Assembly (NCBI RefSeq): GCF_008728515.1
Contig: NC_044981.1
Coordinates: 114,918,385 to 114,982,384 of the forward strand
DNA length: 64,000 nt
From: Papio anubis
Lineage: Eukaryota > Chordata > Mammalia > Primates > Cercopithecidae
Reading direction: 5' to 3'
Shown here piece after piece: positions 24,829-35,874 of this stretch; within the stretch, counting starts at the first letter, position 1, and each line of letters begins with the position of its first letter. The position numbers were made by a program, and so were the translations under genes. The notes beneath the pieces were generated by a model. The model was not told the origin of the DNA. It was given only the letters and a program-made list of their open reading frames with translations, and ran no database searches.

Positions 24829-25872
24829 CGGGAGGCGGAGCAAGATGGCCGAATAGGAACAGCTCCAGTCTCCAGCTCCCAGCGCGAGCGACACAGAAGA
24901 CAGGTGATTTCTGCATTATCCACTGAGGTACTGGGTTCATCTCACTGGGGAGTGCCGGACAATTGGTGCTGGTCAGCTGTTGCAGCCCGACCAGCGAGAG
25001 CTGAAACAGGGCGAGGCATCGCCTCACCTGGGAAGTGCAAGGGGGAAGGGAATCCCTTTTCCTAGCCAGGGGAACAGAGACACACAACACCTGGAAAATT
25101 GGGTAACTCCCACCCCAGTACTGTGCTTTAAGCAAACGGGCACACCAGGAGATTATATCCCACACCTGGCCAGGAGGGTCCCACACCCACGGAGCCTTCT
25201 TCATTGCTAGCACAGCAGTCTGCGATCTAACCACAAGGCAGCAGCCAGGCTGGGGGAGGGGTGTCTGCCATTGCTGAGGCTTAAGTAGGTAAATAAAGCC
25301 CTGGGAAGATCCAACTGGGTGGAGCTCACAGCAGCTCAAGGAGGCCTGCCAGTCTCTGTAGACTCCACCTCCGGGGACAGGGCACAGCTAAACAACAACA
25401 ACAACAACAACAAAAAAGGCAGCAGAAACCTCTGCAGACGCAAGCAACTCTGTCTGACAGCTTTGAAGAGAGCAGTGGATCTCCCAACACGGAGGTTGAG
25501 ATCTGAGAAGGGACAGACTGCCTGCTCAAGTGGGGTCCTGACCCCTGAGTAGCCTAACTGGGAGACATCCCCCACTAGGGGCAGTCTGACACCCCACACC
25601 TCACAGGGTGGAGTACACCCCTGAGAGGAAGCTTCCAAAGCAAGAATCAGACAGGTACACTTGCTGTTCAGCAGTATTCTATCTTCTGCAGCCTCTGCTG
25701 CTGACACCCAGGCAAACAGGGTCTGGAGTGGACCTCAAGCAATCTCCAACAGACCTACAGCTGAGGGTCCTGACTGTTACAAGGAAAACTAACAAACAGG
25801 AAGGACACCCACACCAAAACCCCATCAGTACGTCACCATTATCAGAGACCAGAGGCAGATAAAACCACAAAG
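24829..25872 (+). promoter_or_regulatory. L1 5' UTR (internal promoter region)
   Basis: About 1.04 kb upstream of ORF1. It starts with the L1 leader word CAAGATGGCCGAATAGGAAC. AAGATGG is the known YY1-type site that sets transcription start in primate L1. In this family the 5' UTR holds an internal polymerase II promoter and, in younger members, an antisense promoter. An (AAC)n run at 25,391-25,412 sits where most copies have a short A/C stretch. Activity today cannot be judged from sequence. Confidence 0.85.
25391..25418 (+). repeat. (AAC)n microsatellite inside the L1 5' UTR
   Basis: About seven AAC units followed by an A run, placed between CACAGCTA and GGCAGCAGAAACC. It probably grew from the A/C-rich stretch usually found there. 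Confidence 0.9.
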
Positions 25873-26889
25873 ATGAGGAAAAAGCAGGGCAGAAAAGCTG
25901 GAAATTCAAAAAATAAGAGCGCATCTCCCCCTCCAAAGGAACGCAGCTCATCGCCAGCAACGGATCAAAGCTGGATGGAGAATGACTTTGATGAGATGAG
26001 AGAAGAAGGCTTCAGTCCATCAAACTTCTCAGAGCTAAAGGAGGAATTACGTACCCAGCACAAAGAAACTAAAAAGCTTGAAAAAAGAGTGGAAGAATTG
26101 ATAACCAGAATAATTAATGCAGAGAAGGCCATAAACGAATGGACAGAGATGAAAGCCATGACACGAGAAATAAGTGACAAATGCACAAGCTTCAGTAATC
26201 AACTCGATCAACTGGAAGAAAGAGTATCAGCGATTGAGGATCAAATGAATGAAATGAAGTGAGAAGAGAAATCTAAAGAAAAAAGAAGAAAAAGAAATGA
26301 ACTAAGCCTGCAAGAAGTATGGGATTATGTAAAAAGACCAAATCTACGTCTGATTGGGGTGCCTGAAAGTGAGGGGGAAAATGGAACCAAGTTGGAAAAC
26401 ACTCTTCAGGATATCATCCAGGAGAACTTCCCCAACCTAGTAGGGCAGGCCAACATTCAAATCCAGGAAATACAGAGAACGCCACAAAGATACTCCTCGA
26501 GAAGAGCAACTCCAAGACACATAATTGCCAGATTCACCAAAGTTGAAATGAAGGAAAAAATCTTAAGGGCAGCCAGAGAGAAAGGTCGGGTTACCCACAA
26601 AGGGAAGCCCATCAGACTCACAGCAGATCTCTCGGCAGAAACTCTCCAAGCCAGAAGAGAGTGGGGGCCAATATTCAACATTCTTAAAGAAAAGAATTTT
26701 AAACCCAGAATTTCATATCCAGCCAAACTAAGTTTCATAAGTGAAGGAGAAATAAAATCCTTTACAGATAAGCAAATGCTTAGAGATTTTGTCACCACTA
26801 GGCCTGCCTTACAAGAGACCCTGAAGGAAGTACTAAACATGGAAAGGAACAACCGGTACCAGCCATCTCAAAAACATGCCAAAATGTAA
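25873..26889 (+). pseudogene. L1 ORF1 (nucleic acid chaperone), one premature stop
   Basis: L1 ORF1 normally makes a trimeric RNA-binding protein that coats L1 RNA in cytoplasmic particles. The frame from ATG 25,873 to TAA 26,887-26,889 is 338 codons, the usual length. It is broken only by TGA at 26,260-26,262 (codon 130), just after the coiled coil. The codon after LDQLEERVSAIEDQMNEMK is normally arginine, and a CGA-to-TGA change would explain the stop. Downstream, the same frame stays open: RPNLRLIGVPE marks the RRM start, RTPQRYSSRRATPRHI follows, and ISYPAKLSFISEG lies in the C-terminal domain. A 63-bp gap separates it from ORF2, as is normal. The truncated product would keep only the N-terminus and coiled coil. 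Confidence 0.95.
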
Positions 26890-26952
26890 AGACCATCGAG
26901 GCTAGGAAGAAACTATATCAACTAATGAGCAAAATAACCAGTTAATATCATA

Positions 26953-29900
26953 ATGGCAGGATCAAGTTCACACATAACAATCTTAACCTTAAATGTAAAT
27001 GGACTAAATGCTCCAATTAAGAGACACAGACTGGCAAACTGGATAAAGAGTCAAGACCCATCAGTCTGCTGTATTCAGGAGACCCATCTCACACGCAGAG
27101 ACATACATAGGCTCAAAATAAAGGGATGGAGGAAGATTTACCAAGCAAATGGAGAACAAAAAAAAAGCAGGGGTTGCAATACTAGTCTCTGATAAAACAG
27201 ACTTTAAACCATCAAAGATCAAAAGAGACAAAGAAGGCCATTACATAATGGTAAAGGGATCAATTCAACAGGAAGAGCTAACTATCCTAAATGTATATGC
27301 ACCCAATACAGGAGCACCCAGATTCATAAAGCAAGTCCTTAGAGACTTACAAAGAGACTTAGACTCCCATACAATAATAATGGGAGACTTCAACACTCCA
27401 CTGTCAACATTAGACAGATCAACGAGACAGAAAGTTAACAAGGATATCCAGGAATTGAACTCATCTCTGCAGCAAGCAGACCTAATAGACATCTACAGAA
27501 CTCTCCACCCCAAATCAACAGAATATACATTCTTCTCAGCACCACATCACACTTATTCCAAAATTGACCATATAATTGGAAGTAAAGCACTCCTCAGCAA
27601 ATGGACAAGAACAGAAATTATAACAAACAGTCTCTCAGACCACAGTGCAATCAAACTAGAACTCAGGACTAAGAAACTCAATCAAAACTGCTCACCTACA
27701 TGGAAACTGAATAACCTGCTCCTGAATGACTACTGGGTACACAACGAAATGAAGGCAGAAATAAAGATGTTCTTTGAAACCAATGAGAACAAAGATACAA
27801 CATACCAGAATCTCTGGGACACATTTAAAGCAGTGTGTAGAGGGAAATGCCCACAAGAGAAAGCTGGAAAGATCTAAAATTGACACTCTAACATCACAAT
27901 TAAAAGAACTAGAGAAGCAAGAGCAAACACATTCCAAAGCTAGCAGAAGGCAAGAAATAACTAAGATCAGAGCAGAACTGAAGGAGACAGAGACACAAAA
28001 AACCCTCCAAAAAATCAATGAATCCAGGAATTGGTTTTTTGAAAAGATCAACAAAATTGATAGACCGCTAGTAAGACTAATAAAGAAGAAAAGAGAGAAG
28101 AATCAAATAGACGCAATAAAAAATGATAAAGGGGATATCACCACCGACCCCACAGAAATACAAACTACCATCAGAGAATACTATAAACACCTCTATGCAA
28201 ATAAACTGGAAAATCTAGAAGAAATGGATAATTTCCTGGACACTTACACTCTCCCAAGACTAAACCAGGAAGACGCTGAATCCCTGAATAGAACAATAGC
28301 AGGTTCTGAAATTGAGGCAATAATTAATAGCCTACCAACCAAAAAAAGTCCAGGACCAGATGGATTCACAGCTGAATTCTACCAGAGGTACAAGGAGGAG
28401 CTGGTACCATTCCTTCTGAAACTATTCCAATCAATAGAAAAAGAGAGAATCCTCCCTAACTCATTTTATGAGGCCAACATCATCCTGATACCAAAGCCTA
28501 GCAGAGACACAACAAAAAAAGAGAAATTTAGACCAATATCCCTGATGAACATCGATGCAAAAATCCTCACTAAAATACTGGCAAACCGGATCCAGCAGCA
28601 CATCAAAAAGCTTAGCCACCATGACCAAGTGGGCTTCATCCCTGGGATGCAAGGCTGGTTTAACATACGCAAATCAATAAACATAATCCAGCATATAAAC
28701 AGAACCAAAGACAAAAACCACATGATTATCTCAATAGATGCAGAAAAGGCCTTTGACAAAATTCAACAGCCCTTCATGCTAAAAACTCTCAATAAATTTG
28801 GTATTGATGGAACATATCTCAAAATCGTAAGAGCTATTTATGACAAATCCACAGCCAATATCATACTGAATGGGCAAAAACTGGAAAAATTCCCTTTGAA
28901 AACTGGCATAAGACAGGGATGCCCTCTCTCACCACTCCTATTCAACATAGTGTTGGAAGTTCTGGCCAGGGCAATCAGGCAAGAGAAAGAAATCAAGGGT
29001 ATTCAGTTAGGAAAAGAAGAAGTCAAATTGTCCCTGTTTGCAGATGACATGATTGTATATTTAGAAAACCCCATAGTCTCAGCCCAAAATCTCCTTAAGC
29101 TGATAAGAAACTTCAGGAAAGTCTCAGGATACAAAATTAATGTGCAAAAATCACAAGCATCCTTATACACCAGTAACAGACAAACAGAGAGCCAAATCAT
29201 GAATGAACTTCCATTCATAATTGCTTCAAAGAGAATAAAATACCTAGGAATCCAAATTACAAGGGATGTAAAGGACCTCTTCAAGGAGAACTACAAACCA
29301 CTGCTCAGTGAAATAAAAGGGGACACAAACAAATGGAAGAACATACCATGCTCATGGATAGGAAGAATCAATATTGTGAAAATGGCCATACTGCCCAAGG
29401 TTATTTATAGATTCAATGCCATCCCCATCAAGCTACCAATGAGTTTCTTCACAGAATTGGAAAAAACTGCTTTAAAGTTCATATGGAACCAAAAAAGAGG
29501 CCGCATCTCCAAGACAATCCTAAGTCAAAAGAACAAAGCTGGAAGCATCACGCTACCTGACTTCAAACTATACTACAAGGCTACAGTAACCAAAACAGCA
29601 TGGTACTGGTACCAAAACAGAGATATAGACCAATGGAACAGAACAGAGTCCTCAGAAATAATACCACACATCTACAGCCATCTGATCTTTGATGAACCTG
29701 AGAGAAACAAGAAATGGGGAAAGGATTCCCTATTTAATAAATGGTGCTGGGAAAATTGGCTAGCCATAAGTAGAAAGCTGAAACTGGATCCTTTCCTTAC
29801 TCCTTATACGAAAATTAATTCAAGATGGATTAGAGACTTAAATGTTAGACCTAATACCATAAAAATCCTAGAGGAAAACCTAGGTAGTACCATTCAGGAC

Positions 29901-30767
29901 ATAGGCATGGGCAAAGACTTTATGTCTAAAACACCAAAAGCAACAGCAGCAAAAGCCAAAATTGACAAATGGGATCTCATTAAACTAAAGAGCTTCTGCA
30001 CAGCAAAAGAAACTACCATCAGAGTGAACAGGCAACCTACAGAATGGGAGAAAATTTTTGCAATCTACTCATCTGACAAAGGGCTAATATCCAGAACCTA
30101 CAAAGAACTCAAACAAATTTACAAGAAAAAAACAAACAACCCCATCAAAAAGTGGGCAAAGGATATGAATAGACATTTCTCAAAGGAGGACATTCATATA
30201 GCCAACAGACACATGAAAAAATGCTCATCATCACTGGCCATCAGAGAAATGCAAATCAAAACCACAATGAGATACCATCTCACACCAGTTAGAATGGCGA
30301 TCATTAAAAAGTCAGGAAACAACAGGTGCTGGAGAGGATGTGGAGAAATAGGAACACTTTTACACTGTTGGTGGGATTGTAAACTAGTTCAACCATTATG
30401 GAAAACAGTATGGCGATTCCTCAAGGATCTAGAACTAGAAGTACCATATGACCCAGCCATCCCATTACTGGCTATATACCCAAAGGATTATAAATCATGC
30501 TGCTATAAGGACACATGCACACATATGTTTATTGCGGCACTATTCACAATAGCAAAGACTTGGAATCAACCCAAATGTCCATCAGTGACAGACTGGATTA
30601 AGAAAAGGTGGCACATATACACCATGGAATACTATGCAGCCATAAAAAAGGATGAGTTTGTGTCCTTTGTAGGGACATGGATGCAGCTGGAAACCATCAT
30701 TCTCAGCAAACTATCTCCAGAACAGAAAACCAAACACTGCATGTTCTCACTCATAGGTGGGAACTGA
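26953..30767 (+). pseudogene. L1 ORF2 (endonuclease and reverse transcriptase), two frameshifts
   Basis: ORF2 nicks DNA and copies L1 RNA at the nick. The ATG at 26,953 begins MAGSSSHITILTLNVNGLN. Frame 1 runs to about 27,158, where a 9-A run (27,158-27,166), one base longer than expected, shifts to frame 2. Frame 2 ends at a stop near 27,877. Around 27,845 the expected family sequence lacks 14 nt at an AAAT microhomology, which moves the true reading to frame 3. That frame then stays open to TGA 30,765-30,767. Endonuclease residues N14, E43 (QETH), GDFNT and SDHSAI are kept. The reverse transcriptase motif FADD lies at 29,037-29,048. The cysteine motif C-x3-C-x7-H-x4-C lies at 30,327-30,380. 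Only the frameshifts obviously disable it. Confidence 0.96.
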
Positions 30768-31005
30768 ACAATGAGATCACTTGGACTCGGGAAGGGGAAC
30801 ATCACACACCGGGGCCTATCATGTGGAGGGGAGTGGGGAGGGATTGCATTGGGAGTTATACCTGATGTAAATGATGAGTTGATGGGTGCTGACGAGTTGA
30901 TGGGTGCAGCACACCAACATGGCAGAAGTATACATATGTAACAAACCTGCACGTTATGCACATGTACCCTAGAACTTAAAGTATAATAAAAAATAAAAAT
31001 AAAAT
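30768..31005 (+). other. L1 3' UTR and A-rich tail
   Basis: It holds the G-rich block (GGAGGGGAGTGGGGAGGG near 30,825-30,842), an 18-nt unit present twice in a row at 30,873-30,908, the end word CTAGAACTTAAAGTATAAT, and a tail of A runs with T. The G-rich block could fold as a quadruplex, as reported for L1 3' UTRs. Confidence 0.9.
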
Positions 31006-31017
31006 AATAATAATAAT

Positions 31018-31140
31018 ATCTCCCTCATAAGGTGATGGTGAAGATTGAAAGAGTTATTTAAGTGCTTAGAAGAACCATGCCTGCTACTTAGCAGAGGCTC
31101 AATATTTACTCAAAATTTACTATTACTGTCATTGTTACTA
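31018..31140 (+). mobile_element. MIR relic, 3' part, split by the L1
   Basis: CCCTCATAAGGTGATGGTGA, AAGTGCTTAGAAGAACCATG and CTTAGCAGAGGCTCAATATT complete the MIR begun at 24,670. The L1 duplication at the junction lies within it. Confidence 0.88.
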
Positions 31141-31149
31141 TTCCTCTAA

Positions 31150-32013
31150 ACAGACAATTTTTTTGCTCCTCTTATTTTCTCTTGAGTCTACTCTGACCAG
31201 GCTTCCAACACCACCTCCATTAAAACTGCTCTTATCAAAGTCACCAGTGGTCCACACACTGCCAGCACCAATGGTCAATTCAGAGTTCTCATTTATGTGC
31301 CAAAACACAGAACACTGTGGTCACTCCCCTTCCTTAAAACTCCTGGTTGTCTCTGCTTTCTCCTTTCTCTGTCCCCTCTTTTTGGTTCTCTCCCGTCTAA
31401 CATTGGAATGTCTTAGGGCTCAGTTCTTGGACCTTGTCTATTTTCTATATATGCTTATCCTAGGTAATCTTGTCTCATGGCTTTAAATATCATCAACATG
31501 CCCACATCTCCTAGATTGTTCTCCTGAAGTCCAAAGCTAGACATCCCAAATGCAAGATACCCCAAACTGAACTCCTGATAATCTTCCCCAAACCTCCTCC
31601 TCTGGAAATGGCATCTCTTTGTCCTTGCAGTTTCAGGACAAAAAACCTTGGCATATCTTGATTTCTCCTATTTGGCTCAACCTTCAAACATATCCAGAAT
31701 CCAAGCACTTATAGCTTATCTACTGGACCAAGCCTCTTCTGTTTCTTGGTGAGGTTATTGTAGGCACCCCATACTGTTCTCCCCACTTTTATCCTTGTCT
31801 CTCTTTAGTCTGTGTTTAGTTCCTAAACACATCAGCCAAAGTGATCCCATTAATGTAAATCAGGGAATTTCATGTCTTTGCTCAAAACCCTCTGATGTCT
31901 CCCAATTTCAACAAGAGTGAAAACCAAAGTCATGCTTCCAAGGCTCTTTCCCGAAATCATCTTCTTTCTCTCCCTTTCACTCTGCTGTAGCCCTACTCAT
32001 TTCCTTGCTGTTT
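31150..32013 (+). mobile_element. LINE-2 (L2), 5' part of a long copy
   Basis: Sense L2 reverse transcriptase region: GCTCTTATCAAAGTCACCAG, CAATGGTCAATTCAGAGTTC, TCTTAGGGCTCAGTTCTTGG, ATGGCTTTAAATATCATCAA, AACTGAACTCCTGATAATCT and AACATATCCAGAATCC occur in the L2 order. Frames are heavily broken. The copy is split by the Alu at 32,014. Confidence 0.85.
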
Positions 32014-32305
32014 TTCTTTTTTTTTTTTCTTTTGAGACAGAGTCACCCAGGCTGGAGTACAATGGCATGATCTTGGCTCACTGCAACCTCCACCTCCCAG
32101 GTTCAAGCAATTCTCCTACCTCAGCCTCCCGAGTAGCTGGGATTACAGGCACACACCATTACACCTAGCTAATTTCTGTATTTTTAGTAGAGACAGGGTT
32201 TCACCATGTTGACCAGGCGGGTCTCAAACTCCTGACCTCAGGTCATCCACCCACCTCAGCCTCCCAAAGTGCTGGGATTACAGGCATGAGTCGCCACACC
32301 TGGCC
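32014..32305 (-). mobile_element. Alu (AluS-like) inserted in the L2
   Basis: Reverse Alu flanked by a 12-bp target-site duplication TCCTTGCTGTTT at 32,002-32,013 and 32,306-32,317. Confidence 0.97.
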
Positions 32306-32690
32306 TCCTTGCTGTTTCTTGAACACATCAGGCACACCACCTCTTAGAACCTTTGCCACTGCCTAAAATGTTCTCCCAGCTTTCCACATGGTTCACAATT
32401 TCACTTCCTTTAGCTCTTTACTCACGCTCACCTTGGCTTTGAGTCCTCCCTTGGCGGCTCCATCTAAAATCAGAGCCCTTTCTTGTCATTGCTTTCTTCT
32501 TTTCCTACTTTTCATTCCTTAGCACCTATTACCACCTAAAACACATTGCATTGATCTTGTTTATTCTTTGTTTCTTGACCAGTTTACAAGATTCATAGAG
32601 AGAGAAATTTTGCCTGTTTTGTTCATCATTGAATCTCCAGCACCTAGAACAATTCTTGGCATACAGTGGGTAGCCAGTGAAGGTGTTGGA
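32306..32690 (+). mobile_element. LINE-2 (L2), 3' part
   Basis: Continues the L2 after the Alu: CTTGCTGTTTCTTGAACACA, then GTTCTCCCAGCTTTCCACAT. The diverged 3' end is ATCTCCAGCACCTAGAACAA followed by ATACAGTGGGTAGCCAG. Confidence 0.85.
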
Positions 32691-32783
32691 AAGAAATTCT
32701 TCCACTGGGGCACTTTTTAATATTTTGCAAGGTCAATCTTGTGGTAGACAGTAGTGAAAATAGTTAAGGGAAACACTGGCTTT

Positions 32784-33164
32784 TGTTAGGGGCTCAATTT
32801 TATCACCTTGAAATTCATATGTTGAGTCCCAGACCCAAATGTGACTTTATTTGGAAATGGGACCTTTACAGAGGTAATTAATGCTAAGTGAGGCCCTATG
32901 GGTGGGGCCCTAATCCAATATGACTGGTGCCCTTATAAGAAGAGGAAAATATACAAGGCATGTTTGCACACAGAGCAAAGGCCATGTGAGGACACAGCAA
33001 GAGGGCTGCCGTCAGCAAGCCAAGGAGAAAGGCCTCAGGAGAAACCAACCCTGCTGGCACCATCATCTGACTTCCCAACTCCAGAACTGTGAGCAAATAA
33101 ACTTCTGCGTTTTAGTCCACCAAGTTTGTAGCATATTGTGATTGCAACCCAGCAGAAGAATATA
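32784..33164 (+). mobile_element. MLT1-type MaLR solitary LTR
   Basis: GAAATTCATATGTTGAGTCC, CCTAATCCAATATGACTGGT, CCATGTGAGGACACAGCAAG and CCAGAACTGTGAGCAAATAA follow the MLT1 LTR order. The poly-A word AAATAAAC is near its 3' end. The 5-bp flanks GCTTT and GCCTT are a likely duplication with one mismatch. Confidence 0.92.
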
Positions 33165-33198
33165 GCCTTGCATAATCATTTTCCGAAAGAATACTTTT

Positions 33199-33495
33199 TT
33201 TTTTTTTTGAGACGGAGTCTTGCTCTGTCGCCCAGGCTGGAGTGCAGTCAGTGGTCGGATCTCAGCTCACCTCAAGCTCTGCCTCCCGGGTTTACACCAT
33301 CCTCCTGCCTCAGCCTCCTGAGTAGCTGGGACTACAGGCGCCCGCCACCTCGCCCGGCTAGTTTTTTGTATTTTTTAGTAGAGACAGGGTTTCACCATGT
33401 TAGCCAGGATGGTCTCGATCTCCTGACCTTGTAATCCACCCACCTCGGCCTCCCAAAGTGCTGGGATTACAGGCTTGAGCCACCGTGCCCAGCCT
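33199..33495 (-). mobile_element. Alu (AluY-like), full length
   Basis: Reverse Alu with CAGGATGGTCTCGATCTCCT. A 14-bp duplication GAAAGAAYACTTTT flanks it (33,185-33,198 and 33,496-33,509, one mismatch). Confidence 0.97.
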
Positions 33496-33509
33496 GAAAG
33501 AACACTTTT

Positions 33510-33986
33510 ATTGTATTTATTTCAAAATGAAACAGATACAGAAAGCTACACAAAACAACTACATAGCTTAAAGAGTTTATTATAAAGCTAATACTCTGTA
33601 ACCATCATGCAGATAAATAGAACTTTTGCTACAATCCTGAATTTTACAGAAATCACTTGTGTTTTAGACTTTTATATAGAAAAATTCCTAGACACTTCAG
33701 TTTAGACTCGTCCAGTTTTAAAGTTTGATGTGCTAAGTCTCCTTTTATCTACAACTCCTTCTACTGCTTTCCTTTCTTTCGTTTGTCTACTGAAGAACCT
33801 GGGTCATTTGTCCTGTAGAGTGCTCCCCAGTATGCACCCTCAGTCTGCAGTTCTATGTTTCTCTGTATTTTCTGCAAATTGGTAATGGGATCCAGAGGCT
33901 TGATCAGACTCAGGTCCAATCCCTTTGGCCAGAATGTAGGTTTTTGCTGTGCTTCATTCATCAGGAGACAAACGATAACTGGTTAT
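33510..33986. mobile_element. Ancient interspersed repeat(s), left part
   Basis: From about 33,520 the text resembles an old repeat with ACAGAAAGCTACACAAAAC and GTAACCATCATGCAGATAAA. From about 33,760 it is the family also seen at 11,025-11,910: GTCTACTGAAGAACCTGGGT and GAGGCTTGATCAGACTCAGG. It is split by the Alu at 33,987. The family is not named. Confidence 0.5.
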
Positions 33987-34292
33987 TATTTTTATTTATT
34001 TATTTTTTTTGAGAGGGAGTCTCACTCTGTCACCCAGGCTGGCATGCAGTGATGTGATCTCAGCTCACTGAAACCTCCACCTACTAGGCTCAAGCAATTC
34101 TCATGCCTCAGCCTCCCGAAGAACTGGGATTACAGGCATGCAACACCATGCCTGGCTGATTTTTTGTATTTTTTGTAGAGACAAGGTTTCACCATATTGG
34201 CCACGCTGGTCTCAAACTCCTGACCTGAAGCAATTTGCCCACCTCATTCTCCCAAAGTGCTGGGATTACAGGTGTGAGCCACTGTGCCCAGC
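33987..34292 (-). mobile_element. Alu, full length
   Basis: Reverse Alu flanked by the 8-bp duplication CTGGTTAT at 33,979-33,986 and 34,293-34,300. Confidence 0.96.
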
Positions 34293-34440
34293 CTGGTTAT
34301 CTCTGTTTTTGTGATGTCAGCACCCTGGATACTCAGTACTAGATCTATTAACTCATTAGGGGTACAAAACGGTGCTACTCAAATTTTATCATTTAATTTT
34401 CATTTACTGATTGGAATACTTTCATAAAAAGGCAATCACC
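34293..34440. mobile_element. Ancient interspersed repeat, right part
   Basis: TCTCTGTTTTTGTGATGTCA and AACTCATTAGGGGTACAAAA continue the repeat cut by the Alu. Confidence 0.5.
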
Positions 34441-34753
34441 CTTCTCTACTAGGTGATTACCCCGGTGCAGTCTGTATAGAAAAGTTAAGAAAAAATGCTA
34501 GATTCTGTACCTCTTTTTACCAGTTTTCAAAATAATGCGTTGATTCCCTATTATACTTTGAATGTGGTCAATTAGTTTGTTTTGTAATCATTGACTGCTG
34601 TGGGAAAAAAAGGTAGTATCATTTTAAGTTTATTGCTGTGCGACGCTTTTAGGCATCCAACATACATGACTCCCTGCATTAGCTGAGGTAACCAAAAGAG
34701 GATAATTGTTGTTTTCACCTTGGGACTCTGGTGAGTCTTCAGACCAATCTGGG

Positions 34754-34778
34754 GAAAAAAAAAAAAAAAAAAAAAAAA
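34754..34778 (+). repeat. Poly-A run
   Basis: About 25 consecutive A residues. No L1 or Alu body lies directly upstream, so its origin is unclear. Confidence 0.9.
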
Positions 34779-34894
34779 GCCAGGTGCCTAAGTCTCCAGT
34801 GGTCCTGCTGTTGAAAATCATCCAGAAAGAAATGACTTTCTCTACTGAGGTTCTAAAGATGTACCAGGAAACCATGTTTATGCTCCACAATCAT

Positions 34895-35525
34895 TGACTA
34901 GTAACTTAAGTGCCTCCCCTGTGCTGAACCCTGAAAGGAAGAATACGGCAATAAGATTGCTCCTAGGAACCTACCAATTTAGTGGGAACACACAACCAGA
35001 CAATTAGCTTCAATGCCGTGTGGTAAGGGCTATGCTATGACACAGGTACATTCAAAACATTATACAAGCAAGTAGAAAGGGCACCCTTCTTAGAACATAT
35101 AGAGATGCAGGAAAGACTCCTTGGAGGAGAAAACGTTGCTGCTCCTGGCTTTGAGGAATGCATAGGAGTTTGTCAAGCAAATTGGGCCAGGAAAGGCATT
35201 CTGGACAGAGGGAACAGTTTGTGCAACTGCATGATCTGTTCAGGAAATGGAAATGATTCCCTGTGGTTGGAACACAGTGTGTGTAAGGGCAAGTAGAGAG
35301 AAATAAAACTTAATTGGCAGGCAGGGGACAGGTGATGGGGGACACAGGATACTACATTAAGGACTTTGTATTTGGACCTGAAAGTTAAAAGGCTTTGAGC
35401 AGGCGCATGACATGATCCATTCTGAATTTTAGAAATGCTAGTTTTTAGTTGTGTCAAGGAAAGTCTGCAGAGAGGTGAGGCTGGAGTTATGGAGGCCAAT
35501 TGAGAGGCTACTAGCAAAGTCTAAG
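34895..35525 (-). mobile_element. LINE-2 (L2) relic
   Basis: Reverse L2: AAGGCATTCTGGACAGAGGG, TTAAGGACTTTGTATTTGGA, GCTTTGAGCAGGCGCATGAC and GCAGAGAGGTGAGGCTGGAG match the family's reverse order. Confidence 0.8.
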
Positions 35526-35579
35526 TGAAAGGAAATGACAGAAGAAGTAAGGCAGATCTGAAAATTAATTGTAAATACG

Positions 35580-35835
35580 AAATAATAGCATGGAGCTCTT
35601 ATACAGTGATTGTAATGAACCAGGTGCTGCCGTAAACCCTCCGCCCACCTCTTTCTTGGAATCCTTATGATGACTTCATGTCACATGTACTGCTACTATC
35701 TCATTTTATAGGTGAAGGTTCTTGGGAAGGAGAGGTTAGGTCATGTGCCAAGGATAAAGCTCTAGCCACAGGAGAGTTAACATTCAAATCCAGAGTATGG
35801 AGCCACAAAGTCCTTGCTCTTAACCCCCACGCCCT
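35580..35835 (-). mobile_element. MIR relic
   Basis: Diverged reverse MIR: CTCATTTTATAGGTGAAGGT, then GGTTAGGTCATGTGCCAAGG and ACATTCAAATCCAGAGTATG. Confidence 0.75.
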
Positions 35836-35874
35836 ATAAAAGTAGGAGGAGATGACTGCAGTCAAACAGCAGCT

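Larger units (their letters stand above)
24826..31005 (+). mobile_element. Full-length LINE-1 (L1PA type), inactive
   Basis: It runs from GGGAGGCGGAGCAAGATGGC at 24,829 to an A-rich tail near 31,005, about 6.2 kb, the length of a complete primate L1. A 17-bp target-site duplication with one mismatch flanks it (24,809-24,825 and 31,006-31,022). The order is 5' UTR, ORF1, short spacer, ORF2, 3' UTR, tail. The bases GAT (24,826-24,828) lie between the duplication and the usual L1 start. ORF1 has one stop and ORF2 two frameshifts, so it cannot move on its own. The 3' end word AACAAACCTGCACGTTATGC and the ORF1 sequence suggest a middle-aged L1PA (about PA4 to PA7); this is an inference. Confidence 0.97.
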
